A stretch of DNA of 64,000 bases from Amphirosellinia nigrospora (taxonomy: Eukaryota > Ascomycota > Sordariomycetes > Xylariales > Xylariaceae): the NCBI GenBank assembly GCA_004123355.1, contig SCHM01000001.1:12348193-12412192 (forward strand). Direction: 5' to 3'. This document shows positions 35,536-46,120 of the stretch, in pieces; the stretch's first letter is position 1, and every line of letters starts with the position of its first letter. Made by a program: the position numbers and the translations under genes. The notes under the pieces were generated by a model. That model had not been told where the DNA came from, did not search any database, and saw only the letters and a list, made by a program, of their open reading frames with translations.

Positions 35536-36129
35536 ATGAGAAGCTTAATCAACTCCACCTTGCGCATAGCGCAGTTCTTCCTCGTTCTCATCGCGACCGC
35601 CCTCCTCGGGAACGTCCGCGCAACCACGAAGGACGCCGCCGGATCCGCCACGGCCGCCATCAACTTCGCCATCTTCGTGTGCGTCCTGTCATGGATCGCC
35701 GTGCTCTACAACCTCATCGCGAACTTCGTCGAAGCCGTCGCCATACCCGTCGTCGCACTCGCCATGGACGGCCTCGCCACGCTCTTCACCTTCATCGGCG
35801 CAATTGTTCTCTCGGCAAAGCTGAAGACCGTCAACTGCGCCCACCCGGTGAGTATATATGCTCTCTATCCCCAGCAGCACGTGTATGATTGATCTGTTAC
35901 TGACAAGTGTTGTGTGTAATGTACAGGGCATGAGACCGTCCGACTGGATCGCCTTCGGCTCCCCTGATACCGAGAAGCGCTGCCGCGAGATCCAAGCCGG
36001 GCTCGTCTTCATGTGGTTCCTGTTCGCCACCTTCACTACCGCCTGGTGCTCACGCTTAGGGAATTCCGACGCAACGGCGGCTCCGTCCGTGGCTCGAGCA
36101 TTGCTGGGATGTCGCAGATCGGCGTGTAG
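35536..36129 (+). CDS. MARVEL-domain protein, Nce102/Fhn1-like eisosome component
   Basis: Exons 35536-35847 and 35927-36129, intron GTGAGT...TACAG. The protein is about 171 aa with four hydrophobic helices: AQFFLVLIATALLGN, AINFAIFVCVLSWIAVLYNL, AIPVVALAMDGLATLFTFIG and GLVFMWFLFATFTTALVLTL. The order NF-E...IP then KRCREIQAGLVFMWF matches the yeast Nce102/Fhn1 pattern (MARVEL domain; TRCRQAQAAVAF in yeast). Yeast Nce102 sits in eisosomes/MCC patches of the plasma membrane and senses sphingolipids; I extend that role by homology. One base is missing at 36042-36043 (CC, expected CCC). With it the tail reads REFRRNGGSVRGSSIAGMSQ and ends IGV with TAG 36127-36129. Confidence 0.85.
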
Positions 36130-37194
36130 TTCCGCGACGATCACCCGGATAATACACGCAAAGACGAAGAGTCCGGACACGCGTGGGACTGGGACTTACG
36201 ATATTAACGAAGGGGACGATTGATTTGTCGCTCGGCTGGTCGCTCGGCTGTAATATGTTGGCTGGTTGGTATGCTTTCCTTGTACGGTGTGAGGATAAAA
36301 GGGTTTTAATTAGGATTGAGCCAGGTCGCTCTGTTATGGTTCTCAGGAGGTGGCGGACTACCGAAGGCAGGGCGTTGTTGTTTTTCTCGCAAAAATCATG
36401 GAAATGGATGGTGGGAAGGTAATGAGGGAATGAGACCGAGGTTCGAACACGAAGGGGTACGAGGAAGCCAGCATATGTATGCAGTTATTTCGGCTCCGAC
36501 GGCAATGTCGTACTTAGACACTGGGAGTTGGGCTGTTTTGCCTTCCTGGCTCGTTCATGTAGTGATACAATAAAGCTACACTATAGAAGAGACGAGCTTC
36601 TTGCAGTATGCTTATAGCGGCTTATCAAGGGTTCTCCATGTTTAGGCTAGGGAAGCCTCGATGATTGACACCATTTTTGGAGTATTTGTAGACCCAACGC
36701 TTTCCCGTCCTTTTCTATCATCGCGTTGGATTTGGGCTTCCTAAACCCTCGAGTTATTTGATTCTGCTGACGTAGTTGCGCGAGTTCGAAAAGAGGGACT
36801 TTTAGCCATACTCTTATATCCTATAGTTTGTATTAATATTTCTTCTAAGTTCTTACCAAGGTTAAGTGTCTAGTGGTTGTCCGACTCAAAAATGGGTTGC
36901 GCAGTGACTGCTCGTCGTTGTCAGATCTTTCACGGGAGTTATAGGTAGGCAGTATATATTATAATAGCGGTTTTCCAACCCGAGGAAAACTATGTCATTT
37001 CATATTGATACTAGAGTATATCTTAAAGCTATAACCTCGTTTCCAAGTTTTCGCACCAGCTGCGCCAATTACGGCAAGGACAAGCAAAGTAAGCAAGACA
37101 AGTAGACCGTAATTATCATGAAAATCTCAATACGATTTATCTTGCATATCGCATCTATTCATGATTCTATCTCAGCATATATTCATCACTTCAT
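36130..37194. other. Intergenic between convergent genes
   Basis: About 1.07 kb between the MARVEL gene (+) and the GMC oxidoreductase (-). Short frames only; nothing recognised. Confidence 0.5.
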
Positions 37195-39105
37195 CTAGCG
37201 TATAGGCAGCGTAGTCGTCCCAGACTTTCTACTCTCCTTGATAAAGTCCGCAGCCCTCTCGGCGACGGCATACACCGTCGTCTGGATATTGCCGAGCGGC
37301 TCCAGCGGAATCATGCTCGCGTCGACGACGCGGATGTTGGAGGTCCCGTGCACGATCAGGCGCTCGTCGATGACGCCGCCCAGCTCCCGGGGCAGCATGC
37401 GCGCCGTGCCCGCGATGTGGAAGCAGGACACCGTCCTGCCGCGCACGATCTCCTTGGCCACCTCGACGTCGTCGCCCGTCGCGTCGGGCAGGCGCTTCAG
37501 CTCGGTGTCGATCATGTCCTTGTAAGGGGCCGTGTTGACGATCTTCTCGACGAAGCCGACGGTCCGCGCGAGGATCTCGAGGTCGAGCGGGTGCGTGCAG
37601 TAGTTCGGGTTCCAGGTCGGCGGGACCGAGGCGTCCTTGGAGGAGATGTGGACGTTTCCGCGCGAGAAGGGGTGGTTGAGCAGAGACAGGATGCCGATGC
37701 AGTCGTACGGCGCGTGGGATGTGAACATGTCCGTCAGCGTGTCCGGGTGAGGCGTCACCGTGAGAGAGCCCGGGAAGCATAGGTATTGGATGGCGGGCTC
37801 GGTCTCGGCCTCGAGGAGTTCGCGTATCAGCTTGAACTCGCGCTTCTGCACGGGGTTCAGCGCCGGCCCGCTGGTAAGATATTTGTCGAAGAGGGCTTTG
37901 CGATCAGCCTGGGTCATGACGCCGTTACGGTCTGCCAGTGGACGTAGGCGACGCTGGTTCCCATGCCGGCGAGCGGGCCCTTTTTCGTCGATGCGTACTG
38001 CTCAAAGGCGCTTTTGAACTTTTCTGGATCGCGGAGCCCGTCGGCGGACGGGTATCCCTTCTTCACCGGGAATTGCTGTGAAGTCATGAGATGGTCCTGC
38101 ATGTGCTCGCCGACGTTGGGGTTGTCGATTAAGACATCGATCCCGAGGCTCTCGAGCAGGTCGCGGTCGCCAATGCCGGATAATTCTAGTAGTTGTGGTG
38201 TCCTGATAGTTCCTGCGGCTAGAACTACTTCCTTGTTGGCGTTAATGGTAGTAACTTTCCCGTCCTTGTCCTTCACCTCTACGCCCGTGGCAACGACCAG
38301 ACCATCCCGGGTCTCCGTGGTGATTTTCTGTACCGTTGTTTCCATCAGCACTTTGAAGTTCGGTCGTTTCGCGATCTCCTCCGTGTAGTATGCGGTGACG
38401 GCCGAACTGCGAGTATTCGTTCCATGTTCAATGGTCGATGAGTTCTGGAATGCGCCAATAGCCCTGCCGGTCCTGGGATCCGTCTTCATCTCGAGCCCTA
38501 GTTCCGCAAACGTCTTGAACCATTTCTCATTCATGACTGAGTACTGGTCGTCGAAGGAGAGTTGTATGGGGCCGTTGCCCGTTAGGTCTTCCTGGTAGTA
38601 GGCTAGACCTCCGAGTGTTTCACGGATGGCCTGGCTCGGGGATGTGACGTCGAAAACTTTTGGAAGTAAGGCGCGAGATCGTCGAAGGACCATCCCTTGT
38701 TGCCCATCTTTGCCCATGTGTCCAGGTTCGTCCGCGAGGGAAACATGGCCATCATAAAGTTGGTCAATGAGCTGCCACCCAGCACCTTGCCGGTATCCTG
38801 CCGAAGATGGCGGCCATTTAACTCGGTCTAATAACCAAAAACATGTCAGGAATCCCAACTGCAATTCGTGGTTATTAGTAGGGAGGGCTTCCTTACTTGC
38901 GCTGTCGACCGGAAGGGCCAGATGAAACGGTCGTCGGCGTAGGCGCCCGCGACAAGCCCGGAGTTTCTAGAGAAGGGTCTTTTCTCTTGTCGGCTCCAGC
39001 TTCAATGACCAGGACGCGAACATCGGCATCCTCAGTGAGGCGAGCTCCCACCACAAGGCCAGCTGTACCGCCACCGACGACGACATAGTCATAAGATTCA
39101 CTCAT
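37195..39105 (-). CDS. GMC-family FAD-dependent oxidoreductase
   Basis: Exons 39105-38897 and 38827-37195. It starts [20 protein letters not shown], the FAD dinucleotide motif GGGTAG, with E in [12 protein letters not shown] signatures follow: [20 protein letters not shown] and [20 protein letters not shown] (signature 2). The C-terminal part has [38 protein letters not shown] and [11 protein letters not shown]. The usual active-site pair is His plus His or Asn; here I read His in FHIAGT and Asn in LGNIQ, as in cholesterol-oxidase-like members. Corrected length is 614 aa. Breaks: 38953 ([10 protein letters not shown]), the A4 run 38653-38656 (QKFFDVTSPS) and TT 37925-37926 ([11 protein letters not shown]). 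Substrate unknown (alcohol, sugar or secondary metabolite). There is no signal peptide, so it is probably cytosolic. The 3' half is very GC-rich. Confidence 0.9.
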
Positions 39106-39394
39106 CTTTGGCAATCGATTTTGATGGTAACGACTGACTCTAATTCAGATTTCTATTTATTATGAAGACGGGAAAAAAAAGGGACGAAAAAATCTAGTGG
39201 AAATCTACGACTCGCATATGAGGGACACGCGCTTTACTAGTAAAGTAAGCTTACGTCTGGCAAGGGGATTGGATGCCGCATCTTCAATGCGGCAGCTCTA
39301 GGTTAATCACTAACAATGCATGGTGTAGCTTACTGCTCCTACCCTCATGACAGCATAAACAAGCCGCCGATCCATACCGCTGGACGACCTTCAA

Positions 39395-39426
39395 TATGGC
39401 TCGAATCGTGTATGGCTCGAATCGTG
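39395..39426. repeat. Perfect 16-bp tandem duplication
   Basis: TATGGCTCGAATCGTG occurs twice in direct abutment (39395-39410 and 39411-39426) upstream of the GMC gene. Confidence 0.85.
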
Positions 39427-40283
39427 CTCTTTTGTCTCCTTGCTTTCCTAATTCCGAGGATCTTCAGGGTCTTGCGAATAGAGAGTCAGCACTTTACAGG
39501 GTTGGTTGCGGTGTAACATTTAACACGTAACATTTGTGGTGCCGACCCCTAGCTACATACATACAAAGAGGAGCTACAGGCATTAGGAGCTCTCGTTCCT
39601 TGGAGGGGTAATGGGTTAGTATGAGGGGTAAAACACTGTCCAAACCATCCCATAGTGGGCTGAGGCCTGACTGATAAGTCTGATATTCGGACTGTTCGGG
39701 CCGAGCATAAGGAGTCTGAGTTGAACATGAGTGTTGGATGGTGCGATTGGCTTATAGATGATTACTTCGCAAAATATCTCAAGTTCGCTTTTCATGATCG
39801 AACTCACCGTTCTTTGTGTACAGCGGTTCGAACGCAATTGGTATGGCGACACCACCACAGTGCTAGCTAAGTCTCTAGGAAACAGGTGCTCCGGGATTTC
39901 CGGGTGCCTCCGATTCGACTTGTCGTTGCATGCCACCGTCCCCCACTCGATCACACCTTGGACGATGCCAATCTCGAAATTCGATGTCCTTTTAATAACA
40001 CACGAGTGAGCCAACTGGATACACTTCTTGTGGGAACCATCGAGATTTGTCTGGGACCTGACTCGGTGACAAGGCGAGAGGGCTCTCTGGCGTAATCACC
40101 GTGCAACGAAATTCGTCAGTTCCCCGCGTCAGTACAGACTGGTGTTAATGCAATGCTACAAAACCTCTACAAAATAGGATAAACGGCCTCCATATACTAG
40201 CCTTCCTCCTGCCACCATCGACGCCAAGGAGTTAACACTTAGAGCGCCATGCATGACTAGATCATGGTCTAGACCTCTATGCC

Positions 40284-40307
40284 CCGGCAGCACAGCCGGC
40301 AGCACAG
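40284..40307. repeat. Perfect 12-bp tandem duplication
   Basis: CCGGCAGCACAG is repeated without spacer (40284-40295 and 40296-40307). Confidence 0.85.
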
Positions 40308-40978
40308 CGGTTTCGAAGATCTACTAGTTTGGCTAGGAGATATTGGACATTGAATCGTTAAGATGGCGCTGTTAGTGGTGAGGACCAAGTACAGTGAGTG
40401 TACTTAAGAGGTATTGGCTGAAAGCTGGGTAGGTAGGTAAGTAGAACCGATCTGGTTCTAGGCCTGCTTCTAACCTCTATTTATGTATGGAATAGATACC
40501 ACATACTGTAAGCCATGTTGACTTCGGTATAATAGAAGAAAAACCGAGAAATGTAATCGAGTTACGCCGGAGTTGTCGGGTCAATATGTCCTTGTATAGG
40601 TGCTTGTACCCAAGGAACACATTGCGATATAAGAGAGACTTAGAATATTAAGGGCAACAACAGCCGACTTACGCACCACCCAGCACAAATATTATAATCC
40701 AGATTGACTAATTACTCAAATAATGCTCATTTACAACTGAGCCCTCTTTATTTTAAACATAGATAGTGATACCGGCTGCCTGGGAACAGGTGCGGATTTA
40801 AGGGCTAAATGGAAGCTCGGCGTTAGCAAAGCTGACAGGCCCATTCGGCTGCGAATGAGCCCGCAGCCCGTTCGGCCCCTGCAAACCCGTCCCGCCGGCG
40901 GTTGCATCACCGTGCAGGCCAATTGCTGCCATGTATGAGCAGCTCTTGAGCTTTCCGACTTTTGGCGCAGAATTCTCA

Positions 40979-41001
40979 ATCATCATCATCATCATCATCA
41001 T
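40979..41001. repeat. ATC trinucleotide microsatellite
   Basis: About seven ATC units in the region upstream of the DUF1279 gene. No coding role seen. Confidence 0.85.
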
Positions 41002-41330
41002 TGTCAGCGGCCTCATCGTCGCGTCACCATCTCACTCTACTGTACGCAACTTTGTTGCGTTAACAGCTATTCGTACGACTTACGATATTTTCCAGGGTCT
41101 ATCGAACTATTTCTTGCGCACTTGCAAACTTGTGGATTAGCTTGAACTCCAAGCTTTTTTTTCCCTTCTACATTTTGTGGTCACGCGATAATTCTACGAC
41201 GATAAATGTGCTGACAACCGACGATTCCCGACGTCTCTGCCGACAACCCCTTAGCTTCTTCCGAGTACACCGACTATTTGACTGCGAACTGTAATCCAAT
41301 ATTTTTTGTCGCGGAAACGGGGATTGCACA

Positions 41331-42231
41331 ATGATACGGACTTACCTTCGCACTCTACGCCCACTTCTGCAGCCATCCGGAAATGCCGTCGGCCTACGGA
41401 TCGCGCTCGGTTTAGAAGCACAGCCCCTACGACGGGCCTTTAGCTCAATATCGCAGTCGGGTCGAGAATTCCCAGTGTCGAGAGTCGCCCGAAAAATCAA
41501 TTATAGGCCGAGAATTTCAAACCCGATCAACCAAACCTACCAATCCCCCTTACGCACGAACAAGCGATCATTTCATAAGACTTCCCGGTTACGAGATGCG
41601 AAACCCAACCCGAGCAAGACGAACACACAAGAACCACAAGGTTTATCGGCCAGGCTCAAGAAGCTATCTAGGGAATATGGTTGGGCCGCCGTGGGCGTGT
41701 ATTTCGGCCTGAGCGTTCTCGACTTTCCATTTTGCTTCCTGCTAGTTCGCATTGTCGGTACCGAGAAGATAGGTGAGAACTTCGAATCGCCAGCCAGGAG
41801 CTAGTGCTGACTCAATTATCAAGCCAACCTCGAACATTGGGTTGTATCGCACGCTGTAAAAGTGATACCAAACTCTGTGCGCGACAGATGGAATGAATAC
41901 AGAGAAGCTTTGAAGGAGGCTAGGCAAGCACAATTTGGTGATGGTGAGCAGGTTGAGATCGCCGGCTGGGGCGTTGAGGAGGCCGAACAGAGGAACAATA
42001 GCGAAGCTAGTAGGGCGGCTCCTTTTGATCTATCCCATAAGAGCGGCACGACTGACAATAATCTTAGGTCTTGGTACCCAACTGGCACTCGCTTATGCCA
42101 TTCACAAGAGCTTCATCTTCCTTCGGGTTCCATTGACAGCTGCCGTGACACCCAAGGTTGTCAAGGTGCTGCGATCCTGGGGCTGGAATATCGGAAAGCG
42201 ACGAGCCAAGCCGCCACGTTCTCTCAACTAA
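41331..42231 (+). CDS. Mitochondrial DUF1279 (FAM210-like) membrane protein
   Basis: Exons 41331-41772, 41824-42009 and 42068-42231 sum to 792 nt (263 aa) with no frame correction, one of two clean genes here. The first 95 residues are Arg/Ser-rich (MIRTYLRTLRPLLQPSGNAV, RAFSSISQSGREFPVSRVAR), typical of a mitochondrial presequence. The DUF1279 core is LSARLKKLSREYGWAAVGVY, FGLSVLDFPFCFLLVRIVGT (a membrane helix), VVSHAVKVIPNSVRDRWNEY and, after intron 2, LGTQLALAYAIHKSFIFLRV (second helix). The C-terminus is VVKVLRSWGWNIGKRRAKPP. The family includes animal FAM210A/B, linked to mitochondrial translation and metabolism; fungal members are uncharacterised. Inner-membrane location is inferred from the targeting signal and helices. 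Confidence 0.9.
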
Positions 42232-44860
42232 CCAAGCTAGATTTACTCCACTCCTTTCTACCGAATTCTCTACAAAGCAGCGTCGGTATGCTTCGATAAC
42301 GAGACAGTACTATGTAGTATAAATACATGTATAAGATATGTATGGGAAGTATAAATAAATAGAGCAATCACCTTGCATTAATGGAATGTTGAGTAGTACT
42401 CAAAACGTACAACTTACCAACCTAGCTGCCTACCTGGTACCTAGTCAACCACCAATTGTACTGATATTACAGCTGAATTAACCTGCAAACTGTCCTCATG
42501 ACATGAATAAATCAGGTTGCGACAAATGTCAATTAGGTCCAGACCGGTTTACCAATGAGAGGTACCGACGGCGGGAACCAGCGCAGATCGAATCCGGTCG
42601 CAGGGGGCCTAACTGATACCTGAACCACACAAGTAAATTCCCGACCGATTACCGTAAAGGTCAAGACAATCTCGGCATTCACAGGCACGTGAGTGAGGTC
42701 TTGTGGGCACCTGGTAAGTTCTGGAATGTATTCAACTAGCAGATCCGAAGTTTCCTAGCCCGGCAGGACACATTCTAAGATGCCGTGAAGGGAGAACCCC
42801 GACTATTTAGAGATAAAATACTGTAATACTGGCAGGGACTTGCAATCGATTTACTGGCATTACTACGCGCTTGAAACTTGATGTTTCCCTACCCTCCAAC
42901 AAGACGATGCAGCCAATCTAGATGTGCCCTTGAAAACCGGCATGTTGCGTTTAGTTACATTATAAATCTTCTGCATACGAGTCCGGTTTCCCCTGCCTAC
43001 TAGGCAGATCTTAGCAAGTGACTCAGGCAAGTTCGGAACTGTAGCCGAGAGACGTGAGACAAACCATACCCGACGTGTAACATATCAAGATCAGTCAGTC
43101 AGGTGCCTTAAAAAATGCCGAACCATCTCAGCTTGTATAACAACAAGCCGGAGTTGGGCACGTGGTGAATTGCTTAGAGCAGAGCACCGATCAGTATAGC
43201 TACACCGATATAGGAGTCTAGGTCTAGCCTCTGGTTACCTAATGTGCTAACTAGACCCCTTTTTTCCGGCCCTTGAACGGGGCGTCGTCAGAGGGGAATT
43301 CCCCGCATTCGCCCTTACCCTCTTCGGACTAGCCCGGCCGTGTTCTGCGGTGTCAGAACACGATAGAAACTGGGGAAGTGGGCCGAACATCAACGGCTTG
43401 CATGGGCATTTAGGTGTAGGAATACCTAATAGTAGCAGGGACAGGTGTGACCGGTGGCTGAGCCTGCATCATTCTGCTGTTTGGAGAGGGAGGTGAGGTA
43501 CAGTAAGTAAGTATTGAATTTGTATACACAAATCGGCGGACAATTGGGTTGCGTACAGCGTAATGCTCAAGGACAAAGATGTGAGATCAGCGGTGGATTA
43601 GACACGATAGAACTTAAGTTGCACCATCAACCTAGTGCAAATAGTCAATTCATCCTAATTGTTGCAAAGGCCGTTTAACCAGAGCTATGATGTAATAGTG
43701 GACAACAACGAATAGGTCTCCAATTCGGTTTACAGTATGCACACGGTGATCACCTTCTACAAACAGTAAAAGAACGACGAACGGCAGGTAGGTACATATC
43801 ATCACCTTACAAATGAGCGGACACATTGCTGTCAATTGTTGAACAACTGTTGCTCAACACTTAATTAATTACCTGGGGCGGATCCCGAAGCATCTGGAAA
43901 GTCTGGATGAGCCGCCAATAGGCAATAACCCAGCTCGAACTGTGAAGGTCTGGTGAGGGGTCCTAATGTCACGCGACAATCTCGCCATTTCCTATTGCCT
44001 CACCCGCAAGCATCGTGCGACACTAGGAAAAGCGCGTTGTTGCAGGGTTGTAACCACCATCACTTCTACTTACAGAAGATACCACAGCAATACCTCAAGC
44101 AACAATAGTGCCTGCCCAGCCAGCGTCATCCCCATCCGCACAGTAGATTGCGTATGCCTGGCACACTGTGGCCATATACTAGACATCATGTAATTCACAC
44201 CTTACGACTGGAGGTAGGGTCTGCTAAGAGGAGACTAAAAGGAGACAGACCACTTACAGTATAACCTCTGTTACAGCGACTGCCCTGGCTCATCGAGACT
44301 GGCCAGTATATGAATCTAGCACCCTCCCACCTCTCTTTCTTCTCTCCTAATCCTACCTCCTATCATTCCGAACCAAACAAACGACTAATACCTTGCCAAT
44401 TACCCTTGCATCATATACCATAGAGGTATACTTCTACACCCTCCCCCAAGTAGAATCCAAGACCAGCAACAACCTCCCATCCCACCAATAATTGCGGCCT
44501 TCCACGACCACCACAAACGGCGGTGCTAGTTTCAATTGGATCAGCACTACTTCTCCACACAGCACTCGTCCAATTGCCGTCGACATCGGCCTGTCTTACC
44601 TACCTTCACACCTACCACACTTGTACTCGGGTCTCTCTGAGAAGCTCTAAGAAGCCCTCTCGTAGTACATCTAGCTCTTGACTCCCGTCTTCCCCTCATA
44701 TCTCATCTTTGTCCTCCATCCAACAAGGTCATCTCTCTCTTCGCTCATCCATCGTGACCAACCTCAATCTATCCTTCCACTTCTCGCCCACCATCAACCA
44801 TCTAGCCATCGTTGGTTGCCATTGTAAACCATCCATACCTACACACCAACTCTCATCAAA
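42232..44860. other. Intergenic; 3' part is a C/T-rich promoter/leader
   Basis: About 2.6 kb. No gene is recognised at 42232-44250. From about 44330 to 44860 the plus strand becomes strongly pyrimidine-rich (CTCTCTTCGCTCATCC-type strings), as commonly seen before highly expressed fungal genes, and leads to the split start codon of the Stf2-like gene. The first exon therefore is mostly 5' untranslated. Confidence 0.5.
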
Positions 44861-45472
44861 AGTACGTATAAATCAAATCCCTTGATTACTGTACCAAGAT
44901 ATACACCCCAAGGCATCCTTTGTCATTGCCTCGCCTTTTGATCACCTTCAAGACATCATCACCAGCTGCTAACATGATATTACTCCGTTTGTAGTGACTC
45001 GTTCTCACAAGTTCAACGACAAGGACCATGCCGGTCTTGCGGAAGGCACCGTCCTTCCGCATGACAACGTCCCCAAATTCTTCGCCAAGAACGGCTTCGA
45101 AGGCGTCGATCCCAAGAAGACAAAGAAGAACGGTGCCGGCAAAGGCAATTGGTAAGCATATCACCCATATCATCCATATCACATACTTATGCCTGAGCCA
45201 CCTCACTGACCATCATACACAGGGGTGGTGTCGGCGAGGAAGTAGTCGACGAGCAATTCAACTTCGTCAACGCTCGTCGTCGTTCCAACAGCAGTGGCTT
45301 CACCAACCACCTGAACGACCTCAAGACTAAGTTTGAGTTCAACGAACCTGAGCCCGTCTTCGAGGAGAGTCTCCACGGCCCGGTCGCCGAGGATGACAAT
45401 ATCCTGACCAAGACCGACACTTCCTCGAGCGAGTCTAGCTCTGTAGATGGCAAGGACCACAAGAGCATGTAA
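44861..45472 (+). CDS. Stf2-like small hydrophilic protein; start codon split by an intron
   Basis: The start codon is A (44861) joined to TG (44995) across an intron 44862-44994 (GTACGT ... GCTAAC ... TTGTAG). A second intron lies at 45152-45222. The exon sum is 408 nt, 135 aa, with no correction. The product MTRSHKFNDKDHAGLAEGTV continues PKFFAKNGFEGVDPKK and GAGKGNWGGVGEEVVDEQFN. This matches yeast Stf2/Tma-type proteins (MTRTNK..., KxGxGKxNWG(K/G)xGDE), originally called ATPase-stabilising factors and now known as hydrophilins aiding desiccation tolerance. The C-terminal half is Ser/Asp-rich (TDTSSSESSSVDGKDHKSM). No ATG in frame exists upstream of the acceptor without the splice. The long C/T-rich leader suggests strong expression. 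Role by homology: cytoplasmic stress protection. Confidence 0.88.
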
Positions 45473-46120
45473 CAACATAAACAAAAGAAGCAAACATCCC
45501 TGGCTATGGCTGTCTCTCTCTCTTGAATCGAGACAGAAGTAGCACCCACGCCGCTCGCAGCATCGGCCACCTTCCCGCTTGTGCGTGTACCCATCAGTGT
45601 ATTAAAAGAAAAAAACCCGCAAACAAGGTAGTAAAACTCGAAAACTACAATGTTATCTAATGTATTTGGTTGTGGTTGTTCGGGGTTTACGCCGTGATGA
45701 TGATGACGATGGATCGATGGAAGAAAGGAAATGGATGAGTTCACGTTCAATGGAAAGTTGACGGATGCACGAATGCGACGTTCGAACCACCAGTGTTCCC
45801 ACTATGGCATCTGGGCTTATTGTGGGCATTGAGTGTCGATGTATGATAGCAACTAGTCACAGACTCCAGTCCCGGATGTGACTCGGAAGGTCTAATTGAC
45901 TTGTACTACTTACGCAGTTGCTCGTTCAGTGTGTTTGTTCTATATGGTGATCTGATAATGATACGCCTTGTGGGCATGTGGTGTTCAGCTGTGGCTGAAT
46001 TACGCCATGTATAGGTACATAAGTGATGGTATTGGCTCGTCCTCATTACGACCATCCGCATTTACCATCTTACATAATTATAGCAAGTTCGCCTCTTCAT
46101 GTTTATCCACTTCGCCGATA
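45473..46120. other. Intergenic between convergent genes
   Basis: About 650 bp of 3' untranslated and spacer DNA between the Stf2-like gene (+) and the formyltransferase (-). No other feature. Confidence 0.5.

Larger units (their letters stand above)
39106..41330. other. Intergenic, no gene seen
   Basis: About 2.2 kb. It contains two short perfect tandem duplications (39395-39426 and 40284-40307) and an ATC microsatellite (40979-41001). Frames of up to 132 codons (40014-39616, minus) show no recognised similarity. Confidence 0.45.

Noticed and set aside
37229-37782. Long open frames in other phases across the GMC 3' half (183 codons minus, 144 codons plus)
   Set aside because: They are shadows of the GC-rich GMC frame, low in complexity (Arg/Ala/His or Val/Arg/Asp), and the GMC motifs occupy the true frame.
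42570-42620. B-box-like string AGATCGAATCCGG
   Set aside because: No cloverleaf could be drawn around it and no A box lies at the right distance.
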